Shown here in pieces: positions 22,265 through 33,025 of a stretch of 64,000 nt of DNA. The stretch covers positions 124,001 through 188,000 of the forward strand of contig NZ_FORG01000007.1 in NCBI RefSeq assembly GCF_900113945.1. Direction: 5' to 3'. The position numbers and the translations under genes are program-made. The DNA is from Xenorhabdus mauleonii (GTDB taxonomy: Bacteria; Pseudomonadota; Gammaproteobacteria; Enterobacterales; Enterobacteriaceae). Numbering within the stretch: position 1 is the first letter of the stretch; each line of letters opens with the position of its first letter. The notes beneath the pieces are model-generated. The model did not search any database and was not told where the DNA came from. It saw only the letters and a list, made by a program, of their open reading frames with translations.

Positions 22265-22954
22265 TCAATAGCGGGTAGAAAAGCGATATCCCGTACCTCG
22301 AACTGTTTGCACCATTTTATCGTGCTGCCCGATTTCCAGTGCCTTACGTAAGCGTCGAATATGCACATCAACAGTGCGATCTTCTACATAAACATTTGTT
22401 CCCCATACATAATTGAGTAACTGTTCACGGCTATAAACACGCTCTGGATGAGTCATAAAAAAGTGAAGAAGTTTAAATTCAGTTGGCCCCATTTCTAAAT
22501 CTTGCCCTTGGCTGGAAACGCGATGAGATGACGGATCTAAAATTAGTCCATCCATATCAATAACCTCTTCCGACTCCATCGGTGAGATTCTGCGCATAAC
22601 CGCCTTTACCCGGGCAATCAATTCCTTGGGTGAAAAAGGCTTAGTAATATAATCATCCGCCCCGACATCGAGGCCACGGACTCTGTCTTCTTCTTCTGCG
22701 CGGGCGGTTACCATAATGACAGGAATCATTTTGGTATTATTGTCCCGTTTCATTTGCTTAATAAGCTGTATCCCTGACCCTCCGGGAAGCATCCAGTCCA
22801 ATAGCACCAAATCAGGATAAGGATCTGACAGATGCTTTATCGCCATATCGTAATCTTCAGCTTCAATGGCCTGATACCCATTTTGCTCCAGCACAAAACA
22901 AACCATTTCACGGATCGGTACTTCATCTTCAACTACCAAAATACGTTTAACCAT
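22265..22954 (-). CDS. phoB: Phosphate regulon response regulator PhoB
   Basis: OmpR-family response regulator that activates the Pho regulon. The receiver domain has the acidic pocket VVEDE, phosphoacceptor Asp53 in [11 protein letters not shown] and the conserved Lys in [11 protein letters not shown]. The C-terminal winged helix runs from about residue 130 and ends [16 protein letters not shown] chose the ATG at 22954 (229 residues, [11 protein letters not shown]), matching E. coli; the frame opens at 23014. A Pho-box-like site lies about 55 bases upstream, consistent with autoregulation. Divergent from sbcD. Confidence 0.97.
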   Translation of the reverse strand: MVKRILVVEDEVPIREMVCFVLEQNGYQAIEAEDYDMAIKHLSDPYPDLVLLDWMLPGGSGIQLIKQMKRDNNTKMIPVIMVTARAEEEDRVRGLDVGADDYITKPFSPKELIARVKAVMRRISPMESEEVIDMDGLILDPSSHRVSSQGQDLEMGPTEFKLLHFFMTHPERVYSREQLLNYVWGTNVYVEDRTVDVHIRRLRKALEIGQHDKMVQTVRGTGYRFSTRY

Positions 22955-23008
22955 GGTTAATCCTGTCAATATTATAAAAGCCAGCAACATTAACTCTATA
23001 TTATTATG

Positions 23009-23036
23009 GGTCAATTTTATGACAATTTTATGAAAA
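23009..23036 (-). promoter_or_regulatory. Candidate Pho box upstream of phoB
   Basis: On the reverse strand there are direct repeats with 11-base spacing: TTTTCATAAAA, TTGTCATAAAA, then TTGACC. This resembles the known PhoB consensus of CTGTCAT repeats separated by four AT-rich bases. It lies about 55-80 bases before the phoB ATG. Confidence 0.65.
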
Positions 23037-23194
23037 CAATGATTTCTCTATTACCGGGCTGCGAACTCATTCGCAAGGAATATATTACAGCTGTGTCATA
23101 TTTCATTTTTAATGCGAATCAGCACGAATATTTAATATCAGGAAATAAATTAGGCAAGACATCCTCCCTCCCCCCATTATAATTAGCGCTTGTT

Positions 23195-23269
23195 ATGGCT
23201 AAGAAACTGGTTATGGCTAAGAAACTGGTTATGGCTAAGAGAAAAACCGGCACGGGCGAAAAAACATGA
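23195..23269 (+). CDS. Possible 24-codon leader ORF made of 18-bp repeats, overlapping sbcD
   Basis: The 18-bp sequence GGTTATGGCTAAGAAACT is repeated about three times (23191-23244). Because 18 is a multiple of three, the repeats encode MAKKLV twice and then [12 protein letters not shown], ending in TGA at 23267-23269. That stop overlaps the sbcD ATG (ATGA). The sbcD start itself has no good Shine-Dalgarno, so coupling to this ORF would make sense. The leader ORF also lacks a clear Shine-Dalgarno. Translation is an inference; the repeat and overlap are seen directly. Confidence 0.4.
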   Translation: MAKKLVMAKKLVMAKRKTGTGEKT

Positions 23270-24483
23270 GAATCATTCATACATCGGACTGGCATCTTGG
23301 CCAATATTTTTTTACCAAGAATCGGGCCGCAGAGCATAAATACTTTTTACACTGGCTTATTGAACAAATTGTACAACATGACGTCGATGCCCTAATTATT
23401 GCCGGGGATATTTTTGATACCGGCTCTCCCCCCAGTTATGCGCGGGAGCTTTATAACAAATTTATTGTGGCGCTACAGGCGACTGGCTGCCAGCTGGTCA
23501 TTCTTGGGGGAAATCATGATTCAGTGGCCACTCTCAATGAATCCAAAGCCTTGCTCTCTTATCTGAATACAACGGTGATTGCCAATGCCGACAGCGAAGA
23601 AACAGAACAGCAAATAAAGATCCTGAACACTAAAGGCGGTCAGGCCGGAGCGATCCTCTGTGGCATCCCCTATCTTCGCCCGCGGGATATCATGGTCAGC
23701 CAAGCCGGGCAGTCTGGTACACAAAAGCAACAAGTCTTGCAGGATGCCATTACTGAACATTACCACCAGCTTTACCAACAAGCCTGTACATTACGGGAAA
23801 AATTGGGTAAGCCTTTGCCGATCATTGCCACCGGCCATCTGACCACTGTGGGAGCCTCTACCACGGATTCTGTGCGTGACATTTACATTGGCACATTGGA
23901 AGCCTTCCCCGCACAAGCTTTCCCACCCGCTGATTACATCGCGCTTGGGCACATTCACCGCCCGCAAGTTGTTGGTAAATCGGAACACATACGTTACAGC
24001 GGCTCTCCCATTCCTCTGAGTTTCGATGAAGTGGGTCAGGAAAAAAGCGTCTGCTTGGTCGATTTTAAAACGGGCAAACTTGATAGCATCACACTTTTGC
24101 CGATCCCCCTTTATCAGCCAATGCAACTTATCCGTGGCAATCTGAAACAGATAGAAGAACAATTGCAGGCGTTCAAAAAGTATCAAGGAGCACTTCCTGT
24201 CTGGCTGGATATTGAAGTCGCGACTCAAGATTATCTGCACGACATTCAAAAACGCATCCAGGTACTGTGCGAAGGCTTACCGGTTGAGATTATCCTGCTG
24301 CGGCGCAGTAAAAATACCCGCCAACAGTCGCTGTCTGAACAAAATAAAGAAACCTTGACCGAACTGAGTGTTACCGAAGTCTTTGAGCGACGTTTGGCAC
24401 AGGCTGAAATTGATGACCTTTCCCAGAAACAACGCCTGACTACCCTGTTTAAGCAAACGCTGGATGATATCTCTCAGCAATAA
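23266..24483 (+). CDS. sbcD: SbcCD exonuclease subunit SbcD (Mre11 family)
   Basis: Mn-dependent nuclease subunit that, with SbcC, cuts DNA hairpins and protein-blocked ends. Phosphoesterase motifs are present in order: [35 protein letters not shown] and ALGHIHRPQ, then [12 protein letters not shown]. 405 residues, the usual length. sbcC follows 17 bases downstream. Divergent from phoB, as in E. coli. Confidence 0.97.
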   Translation: MRIIHTSDWHLGQYFFTKNRAAEHKYFLHWLIEQIVQHDVDALIIAGDIFDTGSPPSYARELYNKFIVALQATGCQLVILGGNHDSVATLNESKALLSYLNTTVIANADSEETEQQIKILNTKGGQAGAILCGIPYLRPRDIMVSQAGQSGTQKQQVLQDAITEHYHQLYQQACTLREKLGKPLPIIATGHLTTVGASTTDSVRDIYIGTLEAFPAQAFPPADYIALGHIHRPQVVGKSEHIRYSGSPIPLSFDEVGQEKSVCLVDFKTGKLDSITLLPIPLYQPMQLIRGNLKQIEEQLQAFKKYQGALPVWLDIEVATQDYLHDIQKRIQVLCEGLPVEIILLRRSKNTRQQSLSEQNKETLTELSVTEVFERRLAQAEIDDLSQKQRLTTLFKQTLDDISQQ

Positions 24484-24500
24484 CACGAAGAGCATATGCC

Positions 24501-27500
24501 ATGAAAATTCTTAGCTTACGGCTGAAAAATATCAATTCCCTGCAAGGCGAATGGAAAATCGACTTTACCACGGAGCCTTTTGCCAGCAACGGGTTGTTTG
24601 CCATTCTCGGCCCAACCGGAGCAGGTAAAACCTCTTTGCTGGATGCCATTTGTCTCGCCCTGTACCATGAAACACCTCGGCTCGGCACCCTCTCTGCTTC
24701 TCAAAACGAATTAATGACCCGCCATACCTCAGAGTGCCTTGCGGAAGTGGAATTCGAAGTTAAGGGCATCGGCTATCGGGCATTCTGGAGCCAGCGCCGC
24801 GCCCGCAATCAGGCAGATGGCAAACTTCAGTCACCAAAAGGTGAGTTGGCACTTAAAAAAGACGGCAAAATCTTGGCTGACAAACTGCCAGAGAAAAAAG
24901 AAAAAATCGCAGAAATAACAGGCCTGGATTTTAGCCGTTTTACCAAATCCATTTTGTTGTCGCAGGGGAATTTTGCCGCATTTTTAAATGCTCAAGATAA
25001 AGATCGGGCAGATCTATTGGAAGAACTGACAGGCACTGAAATTTACGGCATTTTGTCTCAGGAAATTTATCAACGCCATAAAGATGCTCAATCTGAGCTG
25101 AATATCCAGCAAGCCAGGGCTGCTTCCATTGAATTGCTGACGCCAGAACAACAACAATCGTACCAAGAGCAGCAACAGCAATTAATTGCAGAAGAGACAC
25201 AACTCAGCCAGCAAATTAAGGCACTGCAAATTGCCGAGCAATGGCTGTTCAGACGAGATGAGCTCCAGCAATCACTGACGAAAAATACACTGCTCTTACA
25301 ACAATCAGAACACGCCATTCAGGAAGCGCAACCTCAATTACAGCAACTTGCTGCCAGTGAACCAGCAGAGAAAATTCGTCCATTATGGGATACACAAAAC
25401 CGTATCCGGCATGAAAAACAGCGGCTCACCGAGCAACGGGTAAAGATAGAAAATGAACGTCAGCTCCAACTGATTCAGCTACAACCTGCCGAACAGCAAC
25501 TCACCCTATTGGAAAAACATCGGGCAGAGCATCAACAGTATCAGAATCAACAGGAAAAGCTCATTTCAGAACAAGTTATGCCGCTCGATCATAAGATTGA
25601 TATCCAATCAAAAGATTTGCTGACACTTGAGAAAGAAATTTCGGGGAAAAAGCGCGAGCTATCTGACATCGTATCCCAGTACCAAGCTACAAAAAATCAA
25701 ACAGATACGATGAATAAAGAACAAAAATCACTGGAAGCCCATTATGAAGCAAATCCCCATTACCGTGATTTGGAAAATAAGCTGCCTGAATGGAAGCAGC
25801 TCTTTGCCCGCCAAAATGAACGACAAGCAAAAATAAGCCAGCTCACACAAAACACCCAGCACATTACCGCAGAGATTACTCATTCCACCGATCAATTAAA
25901 TAAATTACATATTGAGTTGGCAAAACAACAAGATCAAAACCAAACCTTACATAACGATCTAAATACAACTGAAAAACTGTTCACTGACTTGCAGCAAAAG
26001 CATCCATTAGAACAGTTACAGAAATACTTGGAAATTTATCAACAACAGCTGACATCGCAAAACAAACTTGAGGTATTACTGCCTCAGATCCAACAACTTC
26101 AAACGACGATCTCAGCCTCGCAGACGCAACTGGCACAATCTCAGGCGTTAGTGCAATCCTTGCCTACGCAGATAACAACCTTCAATCAGCAACTCGCAGA
26201 CAAGCAGCAACATTATGATGATCTCAACAATCGAATTCGTCTGGAGCAGCGGATCGTAAGTCTGGAACAAGAGCGGGCACAACTGAAAGAAGGTGAATCC
26301 TGCCCGCTGTGTGGCTCGACTCACCATCCTTTAATCAATGAATATCAGACTATTGCCCTGCCAGAATCAGAAGAACGATTAAAGAATCTGCGTCAGCAAA
26401 TTGAAAAACTGCAAGAGAAGCGCACTGAATTGCAACAGAAACAGCAGATTCAGCAGCAACATTGCGAACAATTGCAACAAAATATCGAGCAATACAATGC
26501 TCAGTTGGCCGATCTGATCAAACAATGGGAGCGTCATTGCCAGTATTTGCAACACACAGAATTGCCGATGGATGCGAAGCAGGTCAACGATTTTATCGGC
26601 CAACGACAATCTGCTTATCAACAATACCAGCACCAAAAAGAAGCGCTATTACAGGCAGAAAAAGCCTGCCAAGCAGCAGAAAAAGCACTGGCATTGGCTC
26701 GCGGCCAATATCAGGAATATGAGCAAAAAATTAGGCTGGAAAAGGTCAGGCTGGAAGCTGAAGAAAAACTGTTGGCAGAAAAAACAACCGAAATTCAGCA
26801 GATAGAAGCGGATTATTCAGCGACAACACAGCAGTTAAGCAGTGAATTGCAGCTAACACCTTTTACCTTGCCTTCTCAACAAGAAACTGAAAACTGGCTG
26901 CAACAACGCGAGCAGGAAGTAAAAAACTACCATAATTCACGTGAAAGATGGCAATTCCTGCAAAAAGAGCTGGCTGGGCTGCAAAGCAAACTCGATGAAC
27001 TGGAAAAACAAAAAAATAAGCTAACCACTCATTGCAACAACTTGAATGAAGAACAGCAAAAACAAACGCAAATATTGGAACAAACACGCCAAGAGCGTCA
27101 GCGCTTATTTGGTTATCAATCCATTTCAGACATTCGCCAAAATTTACAACAAAAAACCAATGAACTGGAGAATGCTTACAAGCACAGTCTCTCCCATCTG
27201 CAACAACTGCAAAATAAAATGAATCAATTAACCGGCGCAGCCAGTGAAATTGAAAAGAACCATACTACGGCAGAAGCAGAATATACACTTGCCACCGAGC
27301 ACTTCCGTAACGGATTGTCACAACAAGGTTTTCCGGATCAACACGCTTTTGAACACGCGTTATTGGCGCCGGAACAACGGGAAACATTACAGCAGCTACA
27401 AGAAAAGCTTGAACATCAACAACTACAAACCAAAACAAGACATCATGAATCAGAAATAGCACTACAAAAACATGAAGGAATCAAACCCTCATTGCTTGAG

Positions 27501-28181
27501 CAACATGCTGCGCCGCAATTATCTGCCATATTGGGCGATGCTACAGTTCAATTAAAACGTAACAACCAGCACCAAGGCGAAATCAGGACACAACTGAATA
27601 GCGATGCAGCCCGCCGTCAGCAGCAGCAAACACTACTGACACAAATTGCACTTTCACAACAAAACTATGATGACTGGAGTTACCTCAATAATCTCATTGG
27701 TTCCGCAGATGGCGCTAAATTCCGTCGTTTTGCCCAAGGATTAACACTGGATCACCTCGTACATCTGGCAAATATCCGTCTGGAAAAACTCCATGACCGT
27801 TATTGCTTGCAGCGCAAAGATAATGGCAGTTTGGAATTGCAAGTGGTTGATACTTGGCAGGCCGAGGCCATTCGGGATACCAAGACCCTTTCAGGCGGGG
27901 AAAGTTTTCTTGTCAGCCTTGCACTTGCACTTGCTTTATCGGATCTAGTAAGCAACAAAACACAAATAGAATCCCTGTTTCTTGATGAAGGTTTTGGCAC
28001 ACTTGATCCTGAAACCCTTGATATCGCCTTAGATGCCTTGGATCACCTTAATGCCTCAGGAAAAACCATCGGTATCATAAGTCATGTTGAAGCATTAAAA
28101 GAGCGTATTCCAGTCCAAATCAAGGTAGAAAAAAAGAATGGATTGGGCTTTAGCCAATTAGCACCAGAATTTCGGGTTTAG
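24501..28181 (+). CDS. sbcC: SbcCD exonuclease ATPase subunit SbcC (Rad50 family)
   Basis: SMC-like ATPase with long coiled coils that controls SbcD. At 1226 residues it is somewhat longer than E. coli SbcC. The Walker A motif is [12 protein letters not shown] (about residue 38), the zinc hook is [10 protein letters not shown] in the middle of the Gln-rich coiled coils (about residue 600), the ABC signature is [20 protein letters not shown], and Walker B is [12 protein letters not shown]. All key motifs are intact. Confidence 0.97.
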   Translation: MKILSLRLKNINSLQGEWKIDFTTEPFASNGLFAILGPTGAGKTSLLDAICLALYHETPRLGTLSASQNELMTRHTSECLAEVEFEVKGIGYRAFWSQRRARNQADGKLQSPKGELALKKDGKILADKLPEKKEKIAEITGLDFSRFTKSILLSQGNFAAFLNAQDKDRADLLEELTGTEIYGILSQEIYQRHKDAQSELNIQQARAASIELLTPEQQQSYQEQQQQLIAEETQLSQQIKALQIAEQWLFRRDELQQSLTKNTLLLQQSEHAIQEAQPQLQQLAASEPAEKIRPLWDTQNRIRHEKQRLTEQRVKIENERQLQLIQLQPAEQQLTLLEKHRAEHQQYQNQQEKLISEQVMPLDHKIDIQSKDLLTLEKEISGKKRELSDIVSQYQATKNQTDTMNKEQKSLEAHYEANPHYRDLENKLPEWKQLFARQNERQAKISQLTQNTQHITAEITHSTDQLNKLHIELAKQQDQNQTLHNDLNTTEKLFTDLQQKHPLEQLQKYLEIYQQQLTSQNKLEVLLPQIQQLQTTISASQTQLAQSQALVQSLPTQITTFNQQLADKQQHYDDLNNRIRLEQRIVSLEQERAQLKEGESCPLCGSTHHPLINEYQTIALPESEERLKNLRQQIEKLQEKRTELQQKQQIQQQHCEQLQQNIEQYNAQLADLIKQWERHCQYLQHTELPMDAKQVNDFIGQRQSAYQQYQHQKEALLQAEKACQAAEKALALARGQYQEYEQKIRLEKVRLEAEEKLLAEKTTEIQQIEADYSATTQQLSSELQLTPFTLPSQQETENWLQQREQEVKNYHNSRERWQFLQKELAGLQSKLDELEKQKNKLTTHCNNLNEEQQKQTQILEQTRQERQRLFGYQSISDIRQNLQQKTNELENAYKHSLSHLQQLQNKMNQLTGAASEIEKNHTTAEAEYTLATEHFRNGLSQQGFPDQHAFEHALLAPEQRETLQQLQEKLEHQQLQTKTRHHESEIALQKHEGIKPSLLEQHAAPQLSAILGDATVQLKRNNQHQGEIRTQLNSDAARRQQQQTLLTQIALSQQNYDDWSYLNNLIGSADGAKFRRFAQGLTLDHLVHLANIRLEKLHDRYCLQRKDNGSLELQVVDTWQAEAIRDTKTLSGGESFLVSLALALALSDLVSNKTQIESLFLDEGFGTLDPETLDIALDALDHLNASGKTIGIISHVEALKERIPVQIKVEKKNGLGFSQLAPEFRV

Positions 28182-28192
28182 CCCATAAATAA

Positions 28193-28366
28193 TGGGTTAC
28201 CCTGAAAGAATACCAAAACGGGCAATGGATTTTAATTCCTGCCGATATGAGCCAATTTGAAGGCAAAATCGAGCGTATTAATATTGCATTGCCACTACGT
28301 TTAATGGAGCCTGCATCAACAGGCTCTCAATGGAATGGCACATTCAATAATTTCATCAATGAATGA
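28193..28366 (+). pseudogene. Remnant of a HicB-family antitoxin C-terminal region
   Basis: Directly after sbcC a reading frame without a start codon runs from 28193 to a TGA at 28366. It encodes EYQNGQWILIPADMSQFEGK followed by IERINIALPLRLM, which resembles the end of the HicB antitoxin core and the start of its C-terminal DNA-binding part (typically ...D.S...GK.ERINI.LP..L). After LRLM the similarity stops, and the DNA instead forms the hairpin described at 28307. No hicA partner is nearby. I infer a decayed toxin-antitoxin module at the edge of the accessory block. Confidence 0.5.
28307..28326. terminator. GAGCCTG/CAGGCTC hairpin downstream of the first OppA-like gene
   Basis: GAGCCTG, loop CATCAA, CAGGCTC, about 40 bases past the reverse-strand stop at 28369. 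The same stem sequence recurs after two other genes of the array (32990 and 36421). There is no T-tract. Confidence 0.5.
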
Positions 28367-28368
28367 GT

Positions 28369-29991
28369 TTAATGTTTAATAACATAAAGATCTTTCGTTG
28401 CTACTTGTCCCAAAGAGTTAGAATAATAACCCCCAATATAAGGTTTCACCAATATCGCATTGACATAATAATAAACAGGAATGATAGGCATATCTTTTGT
28501 CAGAATATCAACAGCCTGTTGAAAATCCCCTTGATTATTGGTTTCTCCTGCTTTTCTTACCAAATTATCAAAATCTTTATTTGAATAAGATGAGGTATTA
28601 TTTGTCTGATCCGTTGCGAAAATAACTAAAAAAGCCATTGGGTTGTCATAATCAGCAATCCATCCTCCCCTGACAACATCAAATTTCCCTTGATGCTCAT
28701 TATCTAACATAACTTTCCATTCTTCAGTTTGAATTTTGGCAATAACGCCAAGATTTTTTTTCCACATTGATGTGGCCGCAATAGCAATTTTCTTATGCAG
28801 ATCTGACGAGTTATAAACTAGATTAAATGTAAGAGGATGAGTTTTATTAAAACCGGCTTCATTCAATAATTGTTTAGCTTTTTCATTCCGTTGAGCTTGT
28901 GTCCAAGATTCATAATCAGGTTTTTTAAATTTAAAACCCCCAATTCTGGGAGGAAGAATGGTATAAGCCGGTATTTCGCCTTGGGCCACAACCCTATTGG
29001 CAATAATGTCCCTATTCAGAGCCAAACTCAATGCTTGCCTGACCCTGGCATCATTAAAGGGTGGCTTTTTGTTATTAAATTCATAGTAATATGTACTAAG
29101 AATGGGCGTAATATGAACCTGTGAGCTCATTTGTTTTTTTAATGATGCAAAACTCTCCAGCGGAATAGTAAATGTCATATCTATTTCTCCGGCCAGATAG
29201 CGATTTAAATCTGAGATATCTGAGGAGAGTGGCAGATAAGTGACTTTATTAATCACCGTATTTTTATTATCCCAATAATCAGGGTTTCTGATGCCAACGA
29301 TTTTTTCATTGACTTGCCATTGAGATAATTTGAATGCGCCACTAGAAACAAAAAACTCAGGTTGAGTCCATTTAACACCGTATTTTTCGACAACTTTTTC
29401 ACTAATCGGAGAGGTAATAGCGAAAGCCAGCATCTGTAAAAAATACCCTACCGGTTTTTCTAACGTGACTTCCAATGTAGAATTATCCAATGCCTTAACA
29501 CCCAATTCTTCCGCTTTTTTCTTCCCTGCTAAAATCTCTTTTGCATTCACTACAGAGGCATTAACAAAATAGCTGCCATAGGGAGATAATGTTTTGGGAT
29601 CGGTTAGGCGTCGCCAACTAAACACGACATCATGAGCGGTAATGGGTGTGCCATCAGACCACTTGATTCCTTTTCTTAAATGGAAAATCCACGTTTTTTT
29701 ATCTTTCGTTTCCCAGCTTTCAGCCAGCCTAGGCACGACATTTCCTTTATTATCAATACTCACTAATGTGTCAAAAAAATCATAGATGATGTTGAGTGCG
29801 ACATTACCTTCCACTTTATCAACATCCAATGATGCAGGCTCTGCACCATTATTACGCACTATTTCTTGTTTTTCTGCCAACTGCGTTCCGGGTGGAACCA
29901 CAGCGGCATAAGATGCTGTAACACAACCCAACATAATACTTATAGAATAAGTTAATGTTTTCAGGGTATTAATTCCAATATTATTGAACAT
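28369..29991 (-). CDS. OppA-family periplasmic peptide-binding protein (copy 1 of 6)
   Basis: Solute-binding protein family 5, the periplasmic receptor class of oligopeptide ABC importers. Signal peptide visible to SYA at about residue 31. The mature start AVVPPGTQLAEKQEIVRNNG and the downstream EPASLDVDKVEG resemble OppA/MppA. KWSDGTPITAHDVVFSWRRL is the family signature, and it ends TKDLYVIKH like the other copies. I chose the ATG at 29991 (540 residues) for the GGGAG eight bases upstream. It stands about 1.3 kb from the other five copies. No oppBCDF genes are in the window, so the permease must be elsewhere. Confidence 0.9.
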   Translation of the reverse strand: MFNNIGINTLKTLTYSISIMLGCVTASYAAVVPPGTQLAEKQEIVRNNGAEPASLDVDKVEGNVALNIIYDFFDTLVSIDNKGNVVPRLAESWETKDKKTWIFHLRKGIKWSDGTPITAHDVVFSWRRLTDPKTLSPYGSYFVNASVVNAKEILAGKKKAEELGVKALDNSTLEVTLEKPVGYFLQMLAFAITSPISEKVVEKYGVKWTQPEFFVSSGAFKLSQWQVNEKIVGIRNPDYWDNKNTVINKVTYLPLSSDISDLNRYLAGEIDMTFTIPLESFASLKKQMSSQVHITPILSTYYYEFNNKKPPFNDARVRQALSLALNRDIIANRVVAQGEIPAYTILPPRIGGFKFKKPDYESWTQAQRNEKAKQLLNEAGFNKTHPLTFNLVYNSSDLHKKIAIAATSMWKKNLGVIAKIQTEEWKVMLDNEHQGKFDVVRGGWIADYDNPMAFLVIFATDQTNNTSSYSNKDFDNLVRKAGETNNQGDFQQAVDILTKDMPIIPVYYYVNAILVKPYIGGYYSNSLGQVATKDLYVIKH

Positions 29992-30978
29992 ATTAAATCT
30001 CCCATCATTATACATAGTGCTGTGTTCTTTATATTTGGTGCTTTTAATATTTAGTTTTTTTATACGTGACCCTTTTATTTCAATTCAACTCATTAGCCAA
30101 TGTTAATTTATATATAAAAATATCCTTGAGAATTACAAATGCATATTATTAAGATAAAGTTATTAATGAAAGCCTACCCAGTTTCGAATATACCGAATAA
30201 ACTGCAAGATGCAGATAACATAAAGAAAGTAACCATTTAGGCACAAAGGCAATTCTATGTTTACAATTTTTTATACTTATCCATTTATCATGCTTATAAC
30301 TGCCTGTGCTTAACATGAGATATATTTTATATAATGAGTATAAAATGGACTATTTAACAATACAGATAAAAAAATTACATTATTATTTAATCCTGAAAGC
30401 TAATATAATATTTGTATAAGAGTGATAAGTGTTTAGTATACCTCCCCCGTCAATATGGCTCCTTATATCTAACATATTATTCCAGCCGAGTGTTTTTTCA
30501 AGCAAAAAAACATCCCTTATTTTTACATTATATGACAAAAATGAACATCCCCCCAATTAACACAGTAGACGAAAAAACATATAATTGCATATATGTTCTA
30601 ATTAGTAAGATAGATTTATTTATCATAAGAATGAGTTAATGAGCAATCTAACTTAATAGATGGGGAAGGTTTGTTTTTATAAGAAAGCATTATTGATAAA
30701 GATATACATACAATAAAGTCATATGAAGAATATATTTCATGACTTGTTTTGCCAGAAAAACATTCAATTAATTCATGATTTTTTATTCAGTTTTTTGTCT
30801 TGGTGCTCATAAGCATTGTGCATCATTGATGCTTACTTTATATGGCTTCCGTAATTGTTTTATCAGAAGCCATATGTACACTAACCTTAAGCCCTATCAA
30901 TTGATACAACTGATTTCATCAAATGACAGCGGCTACACAATATGAACTCCTCGCTATCATTATTGCGGATTTTAATAA
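29992..30978. other. Long AT-rich intergenic region
   Basis: Nearly 1 kb without a supported gene. A hairpin lies at 30840-30875 (ATATGGCTTC and GAAGCCATAT, 16-base loop). The right part may hold decayed coding DNA connected with the small ORF that follows. Confidence 0.5.
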
Positions 30979-31209
30979 TTAGGCACTCATAGCAGTAAGT
31001 TGTGGCTGATTATCTAAAATAGGTAGTACTCTCTTAAAAGCACCGGGTTGGCGCAATGCTGTTATTAATTGGTTAATGAGTTTCTCTGTCACATGGGGCA
31101 TTGCGAAAAGGTGTGCATATTTAATCCCATTTTTAGTTTCTGTAGACAGGGAGAAATCACCAACAATGTCATTGTCAGGGCAAAGGAACAGAATGCTGAG
31201 GATTAGCAA
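30979..31209 (-). CDS. Small hypothetical protein, possibly a gene fragment
   Basis: A 76-codon frame with a TTG start and no Shine-Dalgarno. The C-terminal half HVTEKLINQLITALRQPGAF reads like the last helix of a larger enzyme, with a hydrophobic N-terminal stretch before it. I do not recognise the family. It is flanked by AT-rich spacer within the OppA array, so it could be a leftover of a gene displaced by duplication. Confidence 0.3.
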   Translation of the reverse strand: MLILSILFLCPDNDIVGDFSLSTETKNGIKYAHLFAMPHVTEKLINQLITALRQPGAFKRVLPILDNQPQLTAMSA

Positions 31210-31252
31210 CAGTATCAGATTGAATGATAGTTAATACATTGTATTTTAGCTC

Positions 31253-31287
31253 TTTCAAGCTGCAACATTCTAAGGTGCAGCTTGAAA
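31253..31287. repeat. 12-bp hairpin built from the TTCAAGCTGCA repeat ends
   Basis: TTTCAAGCTGCA and TGCAGCTTGAAA form a perfect 12-bp stem with an 11-base loop, 21 bases past the reverse-strand stop at 31308. The arms match the inner ends of the dispersed repeats (TTTCAAGTTGCA), so this may be a minimal copy serving as a 3' hairpin. Confidence 0.6.
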
Positions 31288-31307
31288 TTGATTAGAAGTG
31301 GCTTTTT

Positions 31308-32957
31308 TTAATGTTTGATAACATACAAATCTTTTGTTGAAATAAAGCCTCTTGGGTTTACATAAAATCCACCAATATAAGGCTTAACCATTTTGGTATT
31401 TACAAAATAGTAAACGGGAATAATAGGGGTATCTTTTGTTATGATCTCAAGTGCTTGCTGATAATCTTCTTGTTTATTTGTCTCACCGGATTTTTTCACC
31501 CAATTATCAAAATCTTTATTTGAGTATAATCCGGAATTATTAGAGTGATTTGAGATAAAAATGCCTAGAAATGCCATTGGGCTATTATAATCACCAACCC
31601 ATCCACTTCTTACCACATCGAATTTCCCTTGTTGCATATTATCCAGAACAACTTTCCATTCCTGATTTTGTAATGAAACATCTACACCCAGGTTCTTTTT
31701 CCACATAGAGCTGGCAGCAATGGCCATTTTTTTATGCATTTCCTGCGTATTATAAAGAAGGTTAAATTTTAGCGGATTACTTTCGCCAAAACCCGCCTCA
31801 CTTAACAATGCTTTCGCTTTATCAATACGTTGCTCCTGTGTCCAGGAAGCATAATCGGGTTGCTGTAAATTAAAGCCACCTATATTCGGAGGAATAATGT
31901 TATAAGCCGGTTTTTGTCCCTGTCCCAATACCTTGCCCGTGAGAATATCTCTATCCAAAGACAGACTTAATGCCTGCCTTACCCTAATGTCATCAAAGGG
32001 GGTCTTTTTATTATTGAATTCATAATAGTAGATACTGGCTTTTGGCGTAACATGGACTTGATCGCCCAATGTTTTCTTGAGATGGTCAAAAGAATCCACA
32101 GGAATATTTTTTGTTATATCAATTTCCCCCGCCAGATAGCGATTAAGTTCAGCTTTCTCTGAAACGAGGGTGAGATATGTCACTTTATTAATGGCGGTGT
32201 TTTTGTCATCCCAATAATGAGAATTTCTGACTCCGACCACTTTTTCATTCACTTTCCATTCAGATAATTTAAATGGCCCACTACTGACAAATACTTTCGG
32301 CTGAGTCCATTTATCACCATATTTGGTGACTGCTTTTTCACTGAGCGGCACCATGACCGGATGTGCGACTATCTGTAAAAAATCAGCAACCGGTTTATCT
32401 AAGGTCACTTCTACCGTGAAATCATCCAACGCTTTTACGCCAAGTTCTTCCGCTTTTTTCTTTCCTGCCAGCACTTGGTTTGCATTCATGACAGAAGCGT
32501 TACCGAGATAGCTGCCATAAGGTGAAATTACATCAGGGTTCACCAAACGCCGCCAGCTAAATACCACATCATGCGCTGTGATTGGTGTGCCGTCAGACCA
32601 CTGGCTCCCCTTCCTTAAATGGAAAACCCATGTTTGATTATCTTTCGTTTCCCAGCGTTCCGCCAATCGAGGCGTGATGTTGCCTTGATTATTGGTATAA
32701 ACCAATCCGTCAAAAAAATCATGGATAATAGCGAACTCAACGTCGCTTTCAACTTTATGGGCATCCAATGATGCCGGTTCTGCACCATTGGCACGTACAA
32801 TTTCCTGTTTGTCCGCCAACTGAGTGCCTGCTGGAATCACGGCCGCATGGGATAACGCAATGTTGCCCAAAATCATGGCAATTGAGCACGATAATACTTG
32901 GATGGGTTTCTTTATCATGACGTTTATTTTATTTTGTCCTATTTTATTTTTTTTCAT
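31308..32957 (-). CDS. OppA-family periplasmic peptide-binding protein (copy 2 of 6)
   Basis: Paralogue of the neighbouring copies. Signal peptide cleaved around SHA, then AVIPAGTQLADKQEIVRANG, the signature QWSDGTPITAHDVVFSWRRL, and the terminal TKDLYVIKH. I chose the ATG at 32957 (MKKNKIGQNKINV, 549 residues), with only a weak GAG upstream; an ATG at 32918 would give a conventional shorter signal peptide. The frame opens at 32984. The preceding copy ends 41 bases upstream and has its own hairpin between. Confidence 0.9.
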   Translation of the reverse strand: MKKNKIGQNKINVMIKKPIQVLSCSIAMILGNIALSHAAVIPAGTQLADKQEIVRANGAEPASLDAHKVESDVEFAIIHDFFDGLVYTNNQGNITPRLAERWETKDNQTWVFHLRKGSQWSDGTPITAHDVVFSWRRLVNPDVISPYGSYLGNASVMNANQVLAGKKKAEELGVKALDDFTVEVTLDKPVADFLQIVAHPVMVPLSEKAVTKYGDKWTQPKVFVSSGPFKLSEWKVNEKVVGVRNSHYWDDKNTAINKVTYLTLVSEKAELNRYLAGEIDITKNIPVDSFDHLKKTLGDQVHVTPKASIYYYEFNNKKTPFDDIRVRQALSLSLDRDILTGKVLGQGQKPAYNIIPPNIGGFNLQQPDYASWTQEQRIDKAKALLSEAGFGESNPLKFNLLYNTQEMHKKMAIAASSMWKKNLGVDVSLQNQEWKVVLDNMQQGKFDVVRSGWVGDYNSPMAFLGIFISNHSNNSGLYSNKDFDNWVKKSGETNKQEDYQQALEIITKDTPIIPVYYFVNTKMVKPYIGGFYVNPRGFISTKDLYVIKH

Positions 32958-32989
32958 TTTTTTCTCTACAATTTCAATCCACAATAATA

Positions 32990-33011
32990 AGAGCCTGCTG
33001 ATACAGGCTCT
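32990..33011 (-). terminator. AGAGCCTG hairpin downstream of OppA copy 3
   Basis: AGAGCCTG, loop CTGATA, CAGGCTCT (8-bp stem). On the reverse strand it is followed by TTATTATTG. It starts 14 bases past the stop of copy 3 and lies between copies 3 and 2. Confidence 0.65.
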
Positions 33012-33025
33012 ATAGAGTAAATTAA

